51,716 bases of DNA from DASWRT01 sp036403035 (GTDB lineage: Bacteria > Pseudomonadota > Alphaproteobacteria > ATCC43930 > CGMCC-115725): assembly GCA_036403035.1 (NCBI GenBank), contig DASWRT010000236.1:1-51716 (forward strand), written 5' to 3'. A model generated the notes under the pieces. The model was not told the origin of the DNA, did no database searches, and saw only the letters and a list, made by a program, of their open reading frames with translations. Positions 7,212-16,156 of the stretch are shown in pieces. How positions within the stretch are numbered: position 1 is the first letter of the stretch; every line of letters starts with the position of its first letter. The position numbers were made by a program, and so were the translations under genes.

Positions 7212-9419
7212 TCAGCTCCGGACGTCGGCGTCGAGCCGGAAACACGACCGGAGGGGCAGGTCGGCGACGTTCGGACCGGCGGCGATCTCGAACTCGCCCG
7301 GCTCGGGACCGACGGTCATGTCGCGGCGGATGAAGGCGAAGTCGTCCGGCGTCAACCTGAACGACGCCGTTCCGGTCTCGCCCGGCGCGAGGCGCAGCTT
7401 GGCGAAGCCGCGCAGCTCGCGGACTGGACGCGCGACGCTGGCGACGAGGTCTCTGACGTAGAGCTGCACCGTCTCCTCGCCGTCGCGCGGCCCGGCGTTC
7501 GTCACGTCGACCGCGATATTGATTCCGGCCGCGTCGCCGATCGCCAGACTGTCCGCCGACAGACGCAGCGCGTCGTAGCGGAAGCGCGTGTAGGACAGGC
7601 CGAAGCCGAAGGGGTAGAGCGGCTCGGCCTGCACGTCGAGGTACTTGCTCGAATACCAGTTGTCGCTGGGCGGGCGGCCGGTCGGGCGCTGGTCGTGGTG
7701 GATCGGCACCTGACCCAGCGAGCGCGGGACCGTGACCGGCAGCCGGCCGGACGGGTTCCAGTCGCCGAACAGCACGTCGGCGACGGCGTGTCCAGCCTGC
7801 GATCCGAGAAACCACGTCTGGAGGATCGCCGACGCTCGCGCCTCCAGCCAGGGCAGCGCGAGTAGACGGCCGGAGGTCAGCGCGACGATCACGGGAACAC
7901 CCCGCTCGGCCGCCGCGTCGAGCACCGCCTCGGCGAGCGCCTGCTGCCCGCCCGGCAGGTCGAGCGAGGAGCGGCACGCCGCCTCCCCGCTCATCCACGC
8001 CGACTCGCCGATGCAGAGCACGACGGCGTCGGCCTGCCGCGCGAGAGCGACGGCGGCGGCGATGTCCTCGCCCTCGCCGCCCTCGATCGGACAGCCCGCC
8101 GCGTGCAGGACGCGCGTTCCGCTCGTGGCCAGCGCCGCCTTGACCCCGGCGAGGATCGACACGGCTTTCTCCGGATCGCCCGCGCCGGCCCAGGAGCCCA
8201 GCATTTCGCGCCCGGCGTCGGCCAGCGGCCCGACCACCGCGAGCGTGCGGAGTGCGCTACCGCCGCCGCGCGGCAGCGGCAGCGCCTCGCCTTCGTTGCG
8301 CAGCAGGACGATCGAGCGGCGGGCGGCGTCCCGCGCCGCTTCGGCGAGATCTTCCGCGGGCGCGGCCGACTCGCGGCAGCGGCGGTACGGGTCCTCGAAC
8401 AGGCCGAGGCGCGCCTTCAATTCGAGCACCCGGCGCACCGCCGCGTCGATCCGGGGGAGCGAAACAGTCCCGTCGCGGACGCCGTCGCCGAGATGCGCGA
8501 TGAAGGTCGCGCTCTGCATATCCATGTCGAGGCCGGCAGCGAGCGCCTGCCGCGCCGCGTCGGCATTGTCGGCGGCGATGCCGTGCGCCTTAAGCTCCTC
8601 CACCGCCTCGTAATCGCTGACGAACAGCCCGCCGAAACCCCACTCGCCGCGCACGATGCCGTCGAGCAGCGCCTCGTTCGCGGTCGCCGGGACGCCGGCC
8701 AGATCGTTGAAGGACGGCATGATCGAGGCGACGCCGGCCTCGACTGCCGCCCGGAACGGCGGCAGGTAGATTTCGCGGAGCGTGCGCTCGGAAACATCGG
8801 CGGTTTCGTAGTCCCGGCCGGCGCGCGGCGCACCGTAGGCGCCGATATGCTTCGCGGTCGCCGCCAACGCATCGGGCGCGGCGAGGTCGCCGCCCTGATA
8901 GCCGCGCACCTTGGCCCGCGCGATTCGCGCGCCGAGAAAGGCGGACTCGCCCGGTCCCTCGACGATCCGTCCCCAGCGCGGGTCGCGGCAGACATCGAGC
9001 ATCGGCGCGAAGGTCCAATGCAGCCCCTCCCCCGCCGCTTCGGCGGCGGCGAGGCGCGCGGTGCGCTCCATCAGGTCGAGATCCCAGCTCGCCGCCTCAC
9101 CGAGCGGGACCGGGAAGATCGTGCGGTGGCCGTGGATGACGTCGAAGGCGAAGAGCAGCGGCACGCCGAGCCGCGTCTCCTCGACCGCGAGACGCTGCAT
9201 CTCGCGCGTGAAGTCGCGGCCGTACGCGTTGAACAGGCCGCCGACGCGGCCCTTGCGGATCTCCTCGACATAGTCGCCGCGGACGCTCGGCCCGGTCGTC
9301 GCGAGATCGGCGGTCAGCAGGTTGAGCTGCCCGAGCTTTTCCTCGACCGTCATGCGGGACAGGAGGTCGTCGATGCGGGCGCGGTCGGCGGGCGAGAGGG
9401 GGGCGTCGGCGGCGGTCAT
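7212..9419 (-). CDS. bglX: Glycoside hydrolase family 3 beta-glucosidase
   Basis: The 735-residue enzyme has the GH3 N-terminal barrel, the second alpha/beta domain and a C-terminal fibronectin-III-like domain, the same order as BglX. The nucleophile motif GLFVSDYEAVEEL gives Asp269; the substrate-binding region includes AKHIGAYG (residues 190-196) and DPRWGR (146-151). Unlike the periplasmic E. coli BglX, it has no signal peptide and begins MTAADAPLSP, so it probably works in the cytoplasm on imported beta-glucosides. It is convergent with the LacI gene and could be induced with that locus. Confidence 0.92.
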   Translation of the reverse strand: MTAADAPLSPADRARIDDLLSRMTVEEKLGQLNLLTADLATTGPSVRGDYVEEIRKGRVGGLFNAYGRDFTREMQRLAVEETRLGVPLLFAFDVIHGHRTIFPVPLGEAASWDLDLMERTARLAAAEAAGEGLHWTFAPMLDVCRDPRWGRIVEGPGESAFLGARIARAKVRGYQGGDLAAPDALAATAKHIGAYGAPRAGRDYETADVSERTLREIYLPPFRAAVEAGVASIMPSFNDLAGVPATANEALLDGIVRGEWGFGGLFVSDYEAVEELKAHGIAADNADAARQALAAGLDMDMQSATFIAHLGDGVRDGTVSLPRIDAAVRRVLELKARLGLFEDPYRRCRESAAPAEDLAEAARDAARRSIVLLRNEGEALPLPRGGGSALRTLAVVGPLADAGREMLGSWAGAGDPEKAVSILAGVKAALATSGTRVLHAAGCPIEGGEGEDIAAAVALARQADAVVLCIGESAWMSGEAACRSSLDLPGGQQALAEAVLDAAAERGVPVIVALTSGRLLALPWLEARASAILQTWFLGSQAGHAVADVLFGDWNPSGRLPVTVPRSLGQVPIHHDQRPTGRPPSDNWYSSKYLDVQAEPLYPFGFGLSYTRFRYDALRLSADSLAIGDAAGINIAVDVTNAGPRDGEETVQLYVRDLVASVARPVRELRGFAKLRLAPGETGTASFRLTPDDFAFIRRDMTVGPEPGEFEIAAGPNVADLPLRSCFRLDADVRS

Positions 9420-9539
9420 GGCGGGCGGGCTCGTCGCGTGTGGCGGAAAGGACGGCGGCGGTCGTTATAGCCAACGCCGCCCGGCGGCGTGCAACCCGCT
9501 GCAAGTAGCGGGCAGTCGCGTTCGTCTCGACTGGCTGCT

Positions 9540-9554
9540 AAACTAACCAAATGG
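9540..9554 (+). promoter_or_regulatory. Candidate TetR site overlapping the tetR start codon
   Basis: The 15 bases AAACTAACCAAATGG overlap the ATG at 9551. A near copy, AAACTAACTAACTGG, lies at 11842-11856 in front of the divergent aroQ and mdlC genes (13 of 15 positions identical). The shared motif suggests that the TetR protein controls itself and the aromatic-acid genes. The match is short, so this is tentative. Confidence 0.4.
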
Positions 9555-10267
9555 AGAGTTTCGCACGCAAGATCCGCAAGGAGCCGCCGCCGACCGCCGC
9601 CGATGCTCAGGGCGTCCGCGCCGAGGCCAGGAACGATCAGCAGATCCGCAAGCACGATCCCGAGCGGACCAAGCAGGACATCCTGAAAGTCGCGACCGAG
9701 GAATTCGCCGAGCACGGGCTGAGCGGCGCGCGCGTCGACGCGATCGCGACCCGCATGCGCACGACCAAGCGCATGATCTACTACTATTTCGGCAGCAAGG
9801 AAGGGCTCTACGAGGCGGTGCTGGAGAAGTCCTACGCCGACATCCGCGCCGTCGAGACCGAACTCCGGCTCGACAGCCTGGAGCCGGAAGCGGCGATCCG
9901 GCGTCTGGTGGAGTTCACGTTCGACTACGACGAATCCCACCCGGACTTCATCCGGCTGGTGACGATCGAGAACATCCACCATGCCAAGCACCTTGCAGGA
10001 TCCCTCAAGATCCGCGACGTCAACGTCGCCGTCATCGAGACCCTTTCCGCGATCCTGGAGCGCGGCCGCAGGAGCGGCGTCTTCCGCGCCGACGTCGATC
10101 CGATCGACGTGCACATGATGATCAGCGCCTTCTGCTTCTTCCGCGTCTCGAACAAATCGACGTTCGGCGCGATCTTCGACCGCGACCTCTCCGCGCCCGA
10201 ACACCGCGAAAGGCATAAGCGGATGATCGGCGACGCCGTCGTCCGCCTGTTGAAGAAGGAAGCGTGA
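9551..10267 (+). CDS. TetR-family transcriptional regulator
   Basis: The protein has 238 residues. After a charged N-terminal extension of about 40 residues comes a TetR helix-turn-helix (KQDILKVATEEFAEHG, then GARVDAIATRMRTTKRMIYYYF), followed by a helical ligand domain. No ribosome binding site lies before the ATG, and no other start is available before the DNA-binding domain, so the transcript may be leaderless. It stands upstream of the quinate/shikimate and protocatechuate genes and most likely regulates them; the effector may be protocatechuate or an earlier intermediate, but this is inference. Confidence 0.85.
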   Translation: MESFARKIRKEPPPTAADAQGVRAEARNDQQIRKHDPERTKQDILKVATEEFAEHGLSGARVDAIATRMRTTKRMIYYYFGSKEGLYEAVLEKSYADIRAVETELRLDSLEPEAAIRRLVEFTFDYDESHPDFIRLVTIENIHHAKHLAGSLKIRDVNVAVIETLSAILERGRRSGVFRADVDPIDVHMMISAFCFFRVSNKSTFGAIFDRDLSAPEHRERHKRMIGDAVVRLLKKEA

Positions 10268-10340
10268 GGCAGCGGACGGCGGAGCGTCGATTTTTCACAA
10301 TCGGCGAGCAAGCGCGGAAATCACCATGCGTCGAGCTTGC

Positions 10341-10461
10341 CCCTGACGTAGGGGCGGCCCTCGGGCCGCCTCTCGCCGGATCTTCGATCCGGCTGGCGGC
10401 AGGCGGAACTATGTTCCGCCGAGAGCCCGCGGGCGGGGCAAGCCCCGCCCCTACAATCAGG
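10341..10461. repeat. Structured intergenic repeat: four hairpins inside an outer inverted repeat
   Basis: About 120 bases between tetR and the dehydrogenase gene fold into four consecutive perfect hairpins: stems 10353-10360/10363-10370, 10375-10382/10386-10393, 10402-10409/10413-10420 and 10431-10439/10442-10450. The ends also pair: CCTGACGTAGGGGCGG on the left against CCGCCCCTACAATCAGG on the right. The whole can form a cloverleaf. This is the form of a mobile non-coding repeat such as a REP/BIME or MITE. It may also act as a bidirectional terminator between these convergent genes. Confidence 0.8.
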
Positions 10462-10491
10462 TAAAGCGCTCAAGATCCTGCCACCTTCGCC

Positions 10492-11358
10492 TCAACTGCC
10501 CCGTAGTTCGGCGAAATGGGCGAGCATCCGCTCGCTGTCGGGCTCGACGCCGGTGAACAGCCGGAACGCTTCGACCGCCTGGAATACGGCCATGCCGCCG
10601 CCGTCGAGCGTGCGCGCGCCGAGCGCGCGGGCGCGCTTCAGCAGCTCGGTCTCCAGCGGGAAATAGATGATCTCGGCGACCCAGAGGTCCGGGCGCAGCA
10701 GCTCCGGCGGCAGCGGCGTGCCGGGATATTTCTCCATGCCGACCGGCGTCGCGTTGATGATCCCGTCGGCCACCTCGACGGCGGCGGCGAGATCCCCGCC
10801 CGCGACCGCGCGGCCGGCGCCGAAGTGATCCGACAGGTTCGCCGCGAGATGCGCGGCGCGCTCGGCGTCCACGTCGAAGACCGTCAGTTGCCGGGCGCCC
10901 AGCTTCAAGGCGGCGTGCGCGACCGCCGATCCGGCACCGCCTGCGCCGAGCTGGACCACCCGGTCGCGCTTCACGTCGGCCATGTGGCGGCGGAACGGCT
11001 CGGCGAAGCCCATCCAGTCGGTGTTGTGGCCGATGCGCTTGCCGTCCCGCAGGACCACGGTGTTGACCGCGCCGAGCGCCCGCGCGTCGTCGGAGAGCTC
11101 GTGCAGCAGCGGGATCACCGCCTGCTTGCAGGGATGGGTGATATTGAGCCCGTTGAAGCCCATGCGCTCGGCGGCGGTCAGCAAATCCGGCAATGCCTCG
11201 ACGCCGAGGCCGAGGGCGGTGAGGTCGATCCGGCGATAGAGGTATCGGAACCCCTGCTCGTCGCCTTCGCGCTCGTGCATTGCCGGCGTCAGCGATCCCT
11301 GAATGCCGGCGCCGATCAGGCCGCAGAGAAAGGCCGGGCGGTTCGAACGGGTAATCAT
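10492..11358 (-). CDS. aroE: Quinate/shikimate dehydrogenase, NAD-type (AroE family)
   Basis: The 288-residue protein follows the two-domain shikimate dehydrogenase plan: a substrate domain with GSLTPAMHE, GLNITHPCKQ (catalytic Lys) and HNTDWMGF (catalytic Asp), then a Rossmann fold with GAGGAGSAV and an acidic VFDVD, which favours NAD over NADP. The opening (GLIGAGIQGSLTPAMHEREG) and RRIDL resemble the catabolic quinate/shikimate dehydrogenases of actinobacteria more than biosynthetic AroE. It overlaps aroQ by 4 bases (ATGA). In the cell it would oxidise quinate or shikimate to dehydroquinate or dehydroshikimate. A biosynthetic role cannot be ruled out, but the neighbours argue for catabolism. 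Confidence 0.88.
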   Translation of the reverse strand: MITRSNRPAFLCGLIGAGIQGSLTPAMHEREGDEQGFRYLYRRIDLTALGLGVEALPDLLTAAERMGFNGLNITHPCKQAVIPLLHELSDDARALGAVNTVVLRDGKRIGHNTDWMGFAEPFRRHMADVKRDRVVQLGAGGAGSAVAHAALKLGARQLTVFDVDAERAAHLAANLSDHFGAGRAVAGGDLAAAVEVADGIINATPVGMEKYPGTPLPPELLRPDLWVAEIIYFPLETELLKRARALGARTLDGGGMAVFQAVEAFRLFTGVEPDSERMLAHFAELRGS

Positions 11359-11804
11359 GCCGCCTGCTCCCCGATCAGGTGTGCAAGGCGCTGGAGCGCG
11401 AGCGTGTAGCCCTGCGTGCCGAAGCCGCAGATCACGCCCTGCGCAACGCGCGAGACATAGGAGAAGTGCCGGAATTCCTCGCGGCGGTGGATGTTGGAGA
11501 TATGCACTTCGAGGATCGGGCAATGGCAAGCCGCCAGCGCATCCGCCACCGCGACCGAAGTATGGGAAAATCCGGCCGGGTTGATGATGATGCCGCCCGC
11601 TGCCTCGCGGGCCTCGTGAATCCAGTCGATCAGCAGGTACTCGGCGTTGGTCTGCCGGAAGTCGACGGCGAGACCCAGCGCGTCGCCGGCGCGCCGACAC
11701 GCCGCCTCCACATCCGCCAGCGTTTCGCGGCCGTAGATCTCCGGCTCGCGCTTGCCCAGAAGATTCAGGTTCGGTCCGTTGAGGATGAAGACGGTGCGCG
11801 TCAT
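11355..11804 (-). CDS. aroQ: 3-dehydroquinate dehydratase, type II
   Basis: This 149-residue protein has all type II motifs: NGPNLNLLGKREPEIYG at the N terminus with the catalytic Tyr and the flexible-loop Arg, NPAGFSHTS in the middle, EVHISNIHRREEFR with the catalytic His, and GFGTQGY near the end. It dehydrates 3-dehydroquinate to 3-dehydroshikimate, which QuiC, encoded at 17752, can turn into protocatechuate. The first gene of a two-gene operon with the dehydrogenase (ATGA overlap); it is divergent from the mdlC-like gene. Confidence 0.95.
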   Translation of the reverse strand: MTRTVFILNGPNLNLLGKREPEIYGRETLADVEAACRRAGDALGLAVDFRQTNAEYLLIDWIHEAREAAGGIIINPAGFSHTSVAVADALAACHCPILEVHISNIHRREEFRHFSYVSRVAQGVICGFGTQGYTLALQRLAHLIGEQAA

Positions 11805-12154
11805 CGAGCGTTCCCTTCCCTCGAAATTCGTTCTTGATCCAAAACTAACTAACTGGTACGTTCACGTCAATAAGAAACATTTCACCATGACCGGGCAGCC
11901 CCTCCTCGTCGTAGACGGAGCCGGCGGCAGGATAGAGGAGGGAACATGCGCCTGAACCGGACGCTCCGATGCCGCTCCAACGGTGGCCTGTGCCGGCGCT
12001 CGGGCGCAGGGGCCATGCACCCCGGCGACTATCCGGGACTGTCGACGTTCCTTCCAGAAAAGCGGAGAAGCGGCCTACCGCGAACGCATGGCCGGCCGAG
12101 TGGCCGAAACTCTGCTCTGATCGCCCCCTGAGCCGCATCGCACCGGATGGAACA
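11805..12154. promoter_or_regulatory. Divergent promoter region between aroQ and mdlC-like gene
   Basis: No gene is supported in this 350-base interval. It must carry the promoters of both divergent units. The motif AAACTAACTAACTGG at 11842-11856 nearly repeats the one at the tetR start (9540-9554) and is a candidate TetR operator; the base composition around 11830-11890 is clearly richer in A and T than its surroundings. A short open frame at 11946-12131 has a GAGGGA motif but no recognisable product. Confidence 0.5.
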
Positions 12155-13777
12155 ATGAGTGGGAAAAGGACGACCCCGGACGCTGCGACGGTCACCGTAC
12201 GGCAGGCCGTATTCGATCTGCTCCGGGACGTCGGGATGACGACCGTATTCGGCAATCCGGGCTCGACGGAGCTGCCTTTCCTGAACGAATGGCCGGACGA
12301 TTTCCGCTACATCCTCGGCCTGCAGGAGGCTTCCGTCGTCGCGATGGCGGACGGCTATGCCCGCGCTACCGGAAACGCCGCGTTCTGCAACCTGCACTCG
12401 GCGGTCGGCATCGGCCACGCGCTCGGCAATGTCTTCACCGCCTTCCGCAATCAGACGCCGCTGGTCATCACGGCAGGCCAGCAAGTGCGCGGTCTATTGC
12501 CCATCCAGCCATTCCTCTGGGCCACCGACGCCCCCGAGTTCCCCAAGCCCTACGTGAAGTGGAGCTGCGAGCCCGCGCGGGCGGAGGATGTTCCGGCCGC
12601 CCTCGCACATGCCTACCACGTCGCCATGCAGCGGCCCTGCGGCCCGACGTTCGTCTCGATCCCGATCGACGACTGGGAGGCGCAGACCCGCCTTATGGCA
12701 TCGCGGGCCGTGAGCCGCGACGCGGCGCCGGACCCGCAAATGCTCGACGCGCTCGTCCGCGCCCTCGCGGCAGCCGAGCGCCCCGCCTTCGTGATCGGCC
12801 CGGAGGTGGACATGGAAGGCGCGGGCGAGGCGGCCGTCGCGCTCGCCGAGCGGTCGCGCGCAGCGGTCTGGGCTAGCCCGACCTCCAGTGCCGTGAGCTT
12901 TCCGGAAGACCATCCGCTCTTCGCCGGGTTCCTGCCGGCCGTGCCGGAGCCGGTGTCGAACACGCTTTCGGCGTACGACCTGATCGTCGTTTTGGGCGCG
13001 CCGGTCTTCACCTTTCACGTCGCCGGGGAATGCGCCCTGTTCCGGAGCGGCATTCCGCTCTTCCAGATCACCACGAACGGCGATTCCGCCGCTTCATCCC
13101 CCGTCGGGACCGCGATCGTGGCCAGCCTCCGGCTCGCCCTGACCCGGCTCGGCGAGCTGCTGCCTGCGACCGACCGGACGCCCCCTACGCGGCGCAAGCG
13201 CAAGGCGCAGCCGCCCGCTACCGACCCGATCCTCGTCGAGTTCCTGATGCACACGATCGACGTCACCCGCCCGGAGGACTCGATCGTGGTGGAGGAAGCG
13301 CCGTCGCACAGGCAGGCGGTGCATGATTACCTGCCGATGCGCACGTTCGGCAGCTTCTACACGATGACCAGCGGCGGTCTCGGCTACTCGCTGCCGGCCT
13401 CGGCCGGCGTGGCGCTCGCACGCCCCGGACGCCGGGTGATCTGCCTGATCGGCGACGGCTCGATGATGTACTCGGTCCAGGCTCTGTGGACCGCCGTGCA
13501 GCATGAGCTGCCCGTCACGGTCGTGGTCGTCAACAACGGCGGCTACGGCGCGATGCGGGCCTTCAGCCGGGTGCTCAACGTGACGAGCCCGCCTGGGATC
13601 GACCTGCCCGGGCTCGATTTCGTCAGCCTCGCCGCCGGGATGGGCTGTCGGGGCCGGCGCGTGACCAAGGCGGAGGATCTGCGGGCGGCACTGGAAGGAG
13701 CATTCCGGACAGCCGGGCCGAGCCTGATCGACGTCGCGGTCGATCCGACGATCCCGAAACTCTACGACGAGGGCTGA
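12155..13777 (+). CDS. mdlC: Benzoylformate decarboxylase-like ThDP enzyme
   Basis: The 540-residue protein has the three domains of thiamine-diphosphate decarboxylases. Key residues of benzoylformate decarboxylase are present: GNPGSTELPFL with the active-site Ser37, QEASVV with the cofactor Glu58, NLHSAVG with His81, and PVFTFHVAGE with the second active-site His. The cofactor motif GDGSMMYS...VNNGG is near residues 435-465. The start at 12155 fits the family; longer frames upstream do not. The reaction would be phenylglyoxylate to benzaldehyde and CO2, or the like with a substituted ring. A relic of an aldehyde dehydrogenase follows at 13823, which fits a former mandelate-type pathway. Confidence 0.85.
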   Translation: MSGKRTTPDAATVTVRQAVFDLLRDVGMTTVFGNPGSTELPFLNEWPDDFRYILGLQEASVVAMADGYARATGNAAFCNLHSAVGIGHALGNVFTAFRNQTPLVITAGQQVRGLLPIQPFLWATDAPEFPKPYVKWSCEPARAEDVPAALAHAYHVAMQRPCGPTFVSIPIDDWEAQTRLMASRAVSRDAAPDPQMLDALVRALAAAERPAFVIGPEVDMEGAGEAAVALAERSRAAVWASPTSSAVSFPEDHPLFAGFLPAVPEPVSNTLSAYDLIVVLGAPVFTFHVAGECALFRSGIPLFQITTNGDSAASSPVGTAIVASLRLALTRLGELLPATDRTPPTRRKRKAQPPATDPILVEFLMHTIDVTRPEDSIVVEEAPSHRQAVHDYLPMRTFGSFYTMTSGGLGYSLPASAGVALARPGRRVICLIGDGSMMYSVQALWTAVQHELPVTVVVVNNGGYGAMRAFSRVLNVTSPPGIDLPGLDFVSLAAGMGCRGRRVTKAEDLRAALEGAFRTAGPSLIDVAVDPTIPKLYDEG

Positions 13778-13822
13778 TTCCGTACGAACACCAGGAGGCG
13801 GCAACGACAAGGGAGGAAACGA

Positions 13823-13891
13823 ATGTACGGCGAGTTTTTGCTCATCGGCGACCGTGACGCTCCCTCGTCCGGCGGCGCTGGGGCACACTGA
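13823..13891 (+). pseudogene. 22-codon remnant, likely start of an aldehyde dehydrogenase
   Basis: A strong ribosome binding site (GGGAGGAA) stands 5 bases before this ATG, but the frame ends after 22 residues (MYGEFLLIGDRDAPSSGGA...). The peptide resembles the usual N terminus of aldehyde dehydrogenases, where LLIGGEW is followed by APSSG. It lies exactly where a benzaldehyde dehydrogenase would be expected after a benzoylformate decarboxylase. I read it as what is left after an internal deletion; a short leader peptide for the MFS gene is the alternative. Confidence 0.45.
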
Positions 13892-13940
13892 CGCGCGGCG
13901 ACAAAATCGCATGTCGCTCGCAGAACAGGGAGGAACGCTC

Positions 13941-15395
13941 GTGCCTGCCTCAACCAGCACGCCCGCAAACAACGACTATCGCCGGATCTGGCTCTGGCTG
14001 TGCCTCGGCTGGGTCGTCAGCAGCGCCGACCGGACGATCACCGGGCCGGTCATCACCTGGATGATCCAGAACAAGATCGCGTTCATGGCGACCAGCAACC
14101 CGTATGCGCTGGGCGGGCTGATCGGAAGCATCTTCTTCGCGGGATACATGCTGACGCAGTTCCCGGGCGGCTATGCGGGCGATCTCCACGGGCATCGCAG
14201 CGTGATCGTCATCAGCCTGTTCTGGGCGGCCGTGGCGACGTTCGTGAGCGGCCTCGCCGGTACGCTCGCCGCCTTCATCGCCGTGCGGATCTTCACCGGG
14301 CTGGGCGAAGGCGCCTATTACGCGAACGACCGCAGCATCATCGCGCAGACCACCCCGGTCGAGAAGCGCAGCCTCGCGATGGGCGTGGTCATCACCGGTC
14401 TCAGCATCGGCATCACCCTGGCGACGCTTGGCGGCGCCTGGCTGATCGAGCTGGGGCGATGGGCGATGGGCGATGCGAATGCCTGGCGCATGCCGTTCTT
14501 CGTGCTCTCGGCCGCGACCCTCATCGTCGCTTACGGCGTCCGGCGCGAGCTCTGGCGCACGCGGACGCCGGAGGATCGGCCCGGACCGGCGCTCTGGGTG
14601 CTCGTGCGTTACTCGGCCGTGTTCTTCGTGCTCGTCTTCGGCCTGTTCCTGCTCGCCGAGCACGTCGCGTTGCCGAGCTGGGGCCTCACCGTGCTCGAGC
14701 TGCTGCTGGCCTTCGGCTTGATCGCTTTTGTCTGGCAAGTGAAAGGCCAGGAGATCTCCGGCGCGATCCACGACCGGAACCTCGTGCTGCTCTATGTGGC
14801 TTTCATCCCGGTCCTCTGGAACCTGTGGTTCCTCGGGTTCTGGGCCATCTCTATCGTCTCCGGCAGCGCGAACGGGTCCTTCACGCAGGCGGCGCTGACG
14901 GCGATGTTCACCGGCGTGGCGGGAATCATCGGGTTCCCGGTAGGCGGATGGCTCGCGGACTGGACGATGCAGGCAGGATACGGACGCAAGTCCGTTCTGC
15001 TCGTGTTCACGATGGCGCAGGCGCTGCTGACGCTCGTCTTCGCCTACTATCTCCAGATCGGCGGCCATTCGCCGGTGGTGATGGCGGCGCTTCTGTTCGG
15101 GGCCGGCCTGTTCTTCAATGCGCTGCAGCCTGTCTCGCACGCGATGGTGGCCGATCTCGCCGCGCCGGAGCATCGGGGCAGCGCGTTCGGCACCTACAAC
15201 CTGATCGGCGAGATCGGCGCCGTGCTGTCGCCGACGATCTCCGGGACGCTGCGCGACGTCTATAACGGCTGGGCGCCCGCGGTCTATCTCGACGGCGCTC
15301 TCATCCTGGCGAGTTTCGCCTGCCTTCTGTTCGTGCGCGAGGCGATCCAGGTCCACGGTCGGGCGCCCCGGGCCGCTACCGCCGGCCTGTCCTGA
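13941..15395 (+). CDS. MFS transporter, probable aromatic or sugar-acid/proton symporter
   Basis: The protein has 12 predicted membrane helices and the family motif between helices 2 and 3 (PGGYAGDLHGHR, a variant of GxLaDrxGrR). I place the start at the GTG at 13941 because AGGGAGG lies 8 bases upstream and the protein then begins just before helix 1; an ATG at 13911 has no such site. It belongs to the anion:cation symporter type of MFS proteins. Its place between mdlC and pcaHG suggests uptake of quinate, shikimate, protocatechuate or an aryl ketoacid. Confidence 0.82.
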   Translation: MPASTSTPANNDYRRIWLWLCLGWVVSSADRTITGPVITWMIQNKIAFMATSNPYALGGLIGSIFFAGYMLTQFPGGYAGDLHGHRSVIVISLFWAAVATFVSGLAGTLAAFIAVRIFTGLGEGAYYANDRSIIAQTTPVEKRSLAMGVVITGLSIGITLATLGGAWLIELGRWAMGDANAWRMPFFVLSAATLIVAYGVRRELWRTRTPEDRPGPALWVLVRYSAVFFVLVFGLFLLAEHVALPSWGLTVLELLLAFGLIAFVWQVKGQEISGAIHDRNLVLLYVAFIPVLWNLWFLGFWAISIVSGSANGSFTQAALTAMFTGVAGIIGFPVGGWLADWTMQAGYGRKSVLLVFTMAQALLTLVFAYYLQIGGHSPVVMAALLFGAGLFFNALQPVSHAMVADLAAPEHRGSAFGTYNLIGEIGAVLSPTISGTLRDVYNGWAPAVYLDGALILASFACLLFVREAIQVHGRAPRAATAGLS

Positions 15396-15427
15396 TCGCC
15401 AAGACTTACCGAGGGAGGAAGAAAGAC

Positions 15428-16153
15428 ATGAAGGGAGAATGCGAGTTCTTTCAACGCGACCGCGGCATCCATCCGCCCGCGCTCACGCCGAACTACAAGA
15501 CGAGCGTGCTGCGGTCGCCGCGCATCGCCCTGTGGTCGCTGCAGAACTCCTTGTCCGAGGTGACCGGGCCGATGTTCGGCCGCGACGAGATCGGGCCGCT
15601 CGACAACGACCTGATCCGGAACTACGCGAAGGACGGGGAGGCGATCGGCGAGCGCATCATCGTCCACGGCCATGTGCGCGACGAGAACGGCCGGCCGGTG
15701 CCCGACACGCTGGTCGAGTTCTGGCAGGCCAATGCCGGCGGGCGGTATCGCCATCGGAACGACACCTATATCGCGCCGATCGATCCGAACTTCGGCGGCT
15801 GCGGCCGGACGCTGACGGACGATGAGGGGCATTATTTCTTCCGCACGATCAAGCCCGGCGCCTATCCCTTCCGCAACGCCGTCAACGACTGGCGGCCGGC
15901 GCATATCCACTTCTCGATCTTCGGGACCGGCTTCGCCCAGCGCCTGATCACGCAGATGTACTTCGAAGGCGACCCGCTGATCCCGCACGACGTGATGATC
16001 CGCATGATCCCGGACGAGGCGGCGGCGCAGCGGCTCGTCGCGAAGCTGGACATGAACGCGACGATCCCGCTCGACACGCTGGCGTACCGCTTCGACATCG
16101 TCCTGCGCGGCCGCCGGTCGACGCTGTTCGAAAACAAGCTGCAGGGGAACTGA
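15428..16153 (+). CDS. pcaH: Protocatechuate 3,4-dioxygenase beta subunit
   Basis: The 241-residue protein carries all four Fe(III) ligands of the family: Tyr in GGRYRHR, Tyr in PGAYPFRN, and the two His of RPAHIHFSI, as expected for the catalytic beta subunit. The N-terminal region (RDRGIHPPALTPNYKTSVLRSP) is typical of PcaH. GAGGGAGG lies before the ATG. With PcaG, encoded 3 bases downstream, it opens the ring of protocatechuate between its two hydroxyl-bearing carbons, giving 3-carboxy-cis,cis-muconate. Confidence 0.96.
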   Translation: MKGECEFFQRDRGIHPPALTPNYKTSVLRSPRIALWSLQNSLSEVTGPMFGRDEIGPLDNDLIRNYAKDGEAIGERIIVHGHVRDENGRPVPDTLVEFWQANAGGRYRHRNDTYIAPIDPNFGGCGRTLTDDEGHYFFRTIKPGAYPFRNAVNDWRPAHIHFSIFGTGFAQRLITQMYFEGDPLIPHDVMIRMIPDEAAAQRLVAKLDMNATIPLDTLAYRFDIVLRGRRSTLFENKLQGN

Positions 16154-16156
16154 GCC

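Noticed and set aside
12155..13777. ThDP enzyme considered as acetolactate synthase
   Set aside because: The active-site pattern (Ser in GNPGSTELPF, NLHS and TFHVAGE) follows benzoylformate decarboxylase, and there is no FAD-type region or small regulatory subunit gene.
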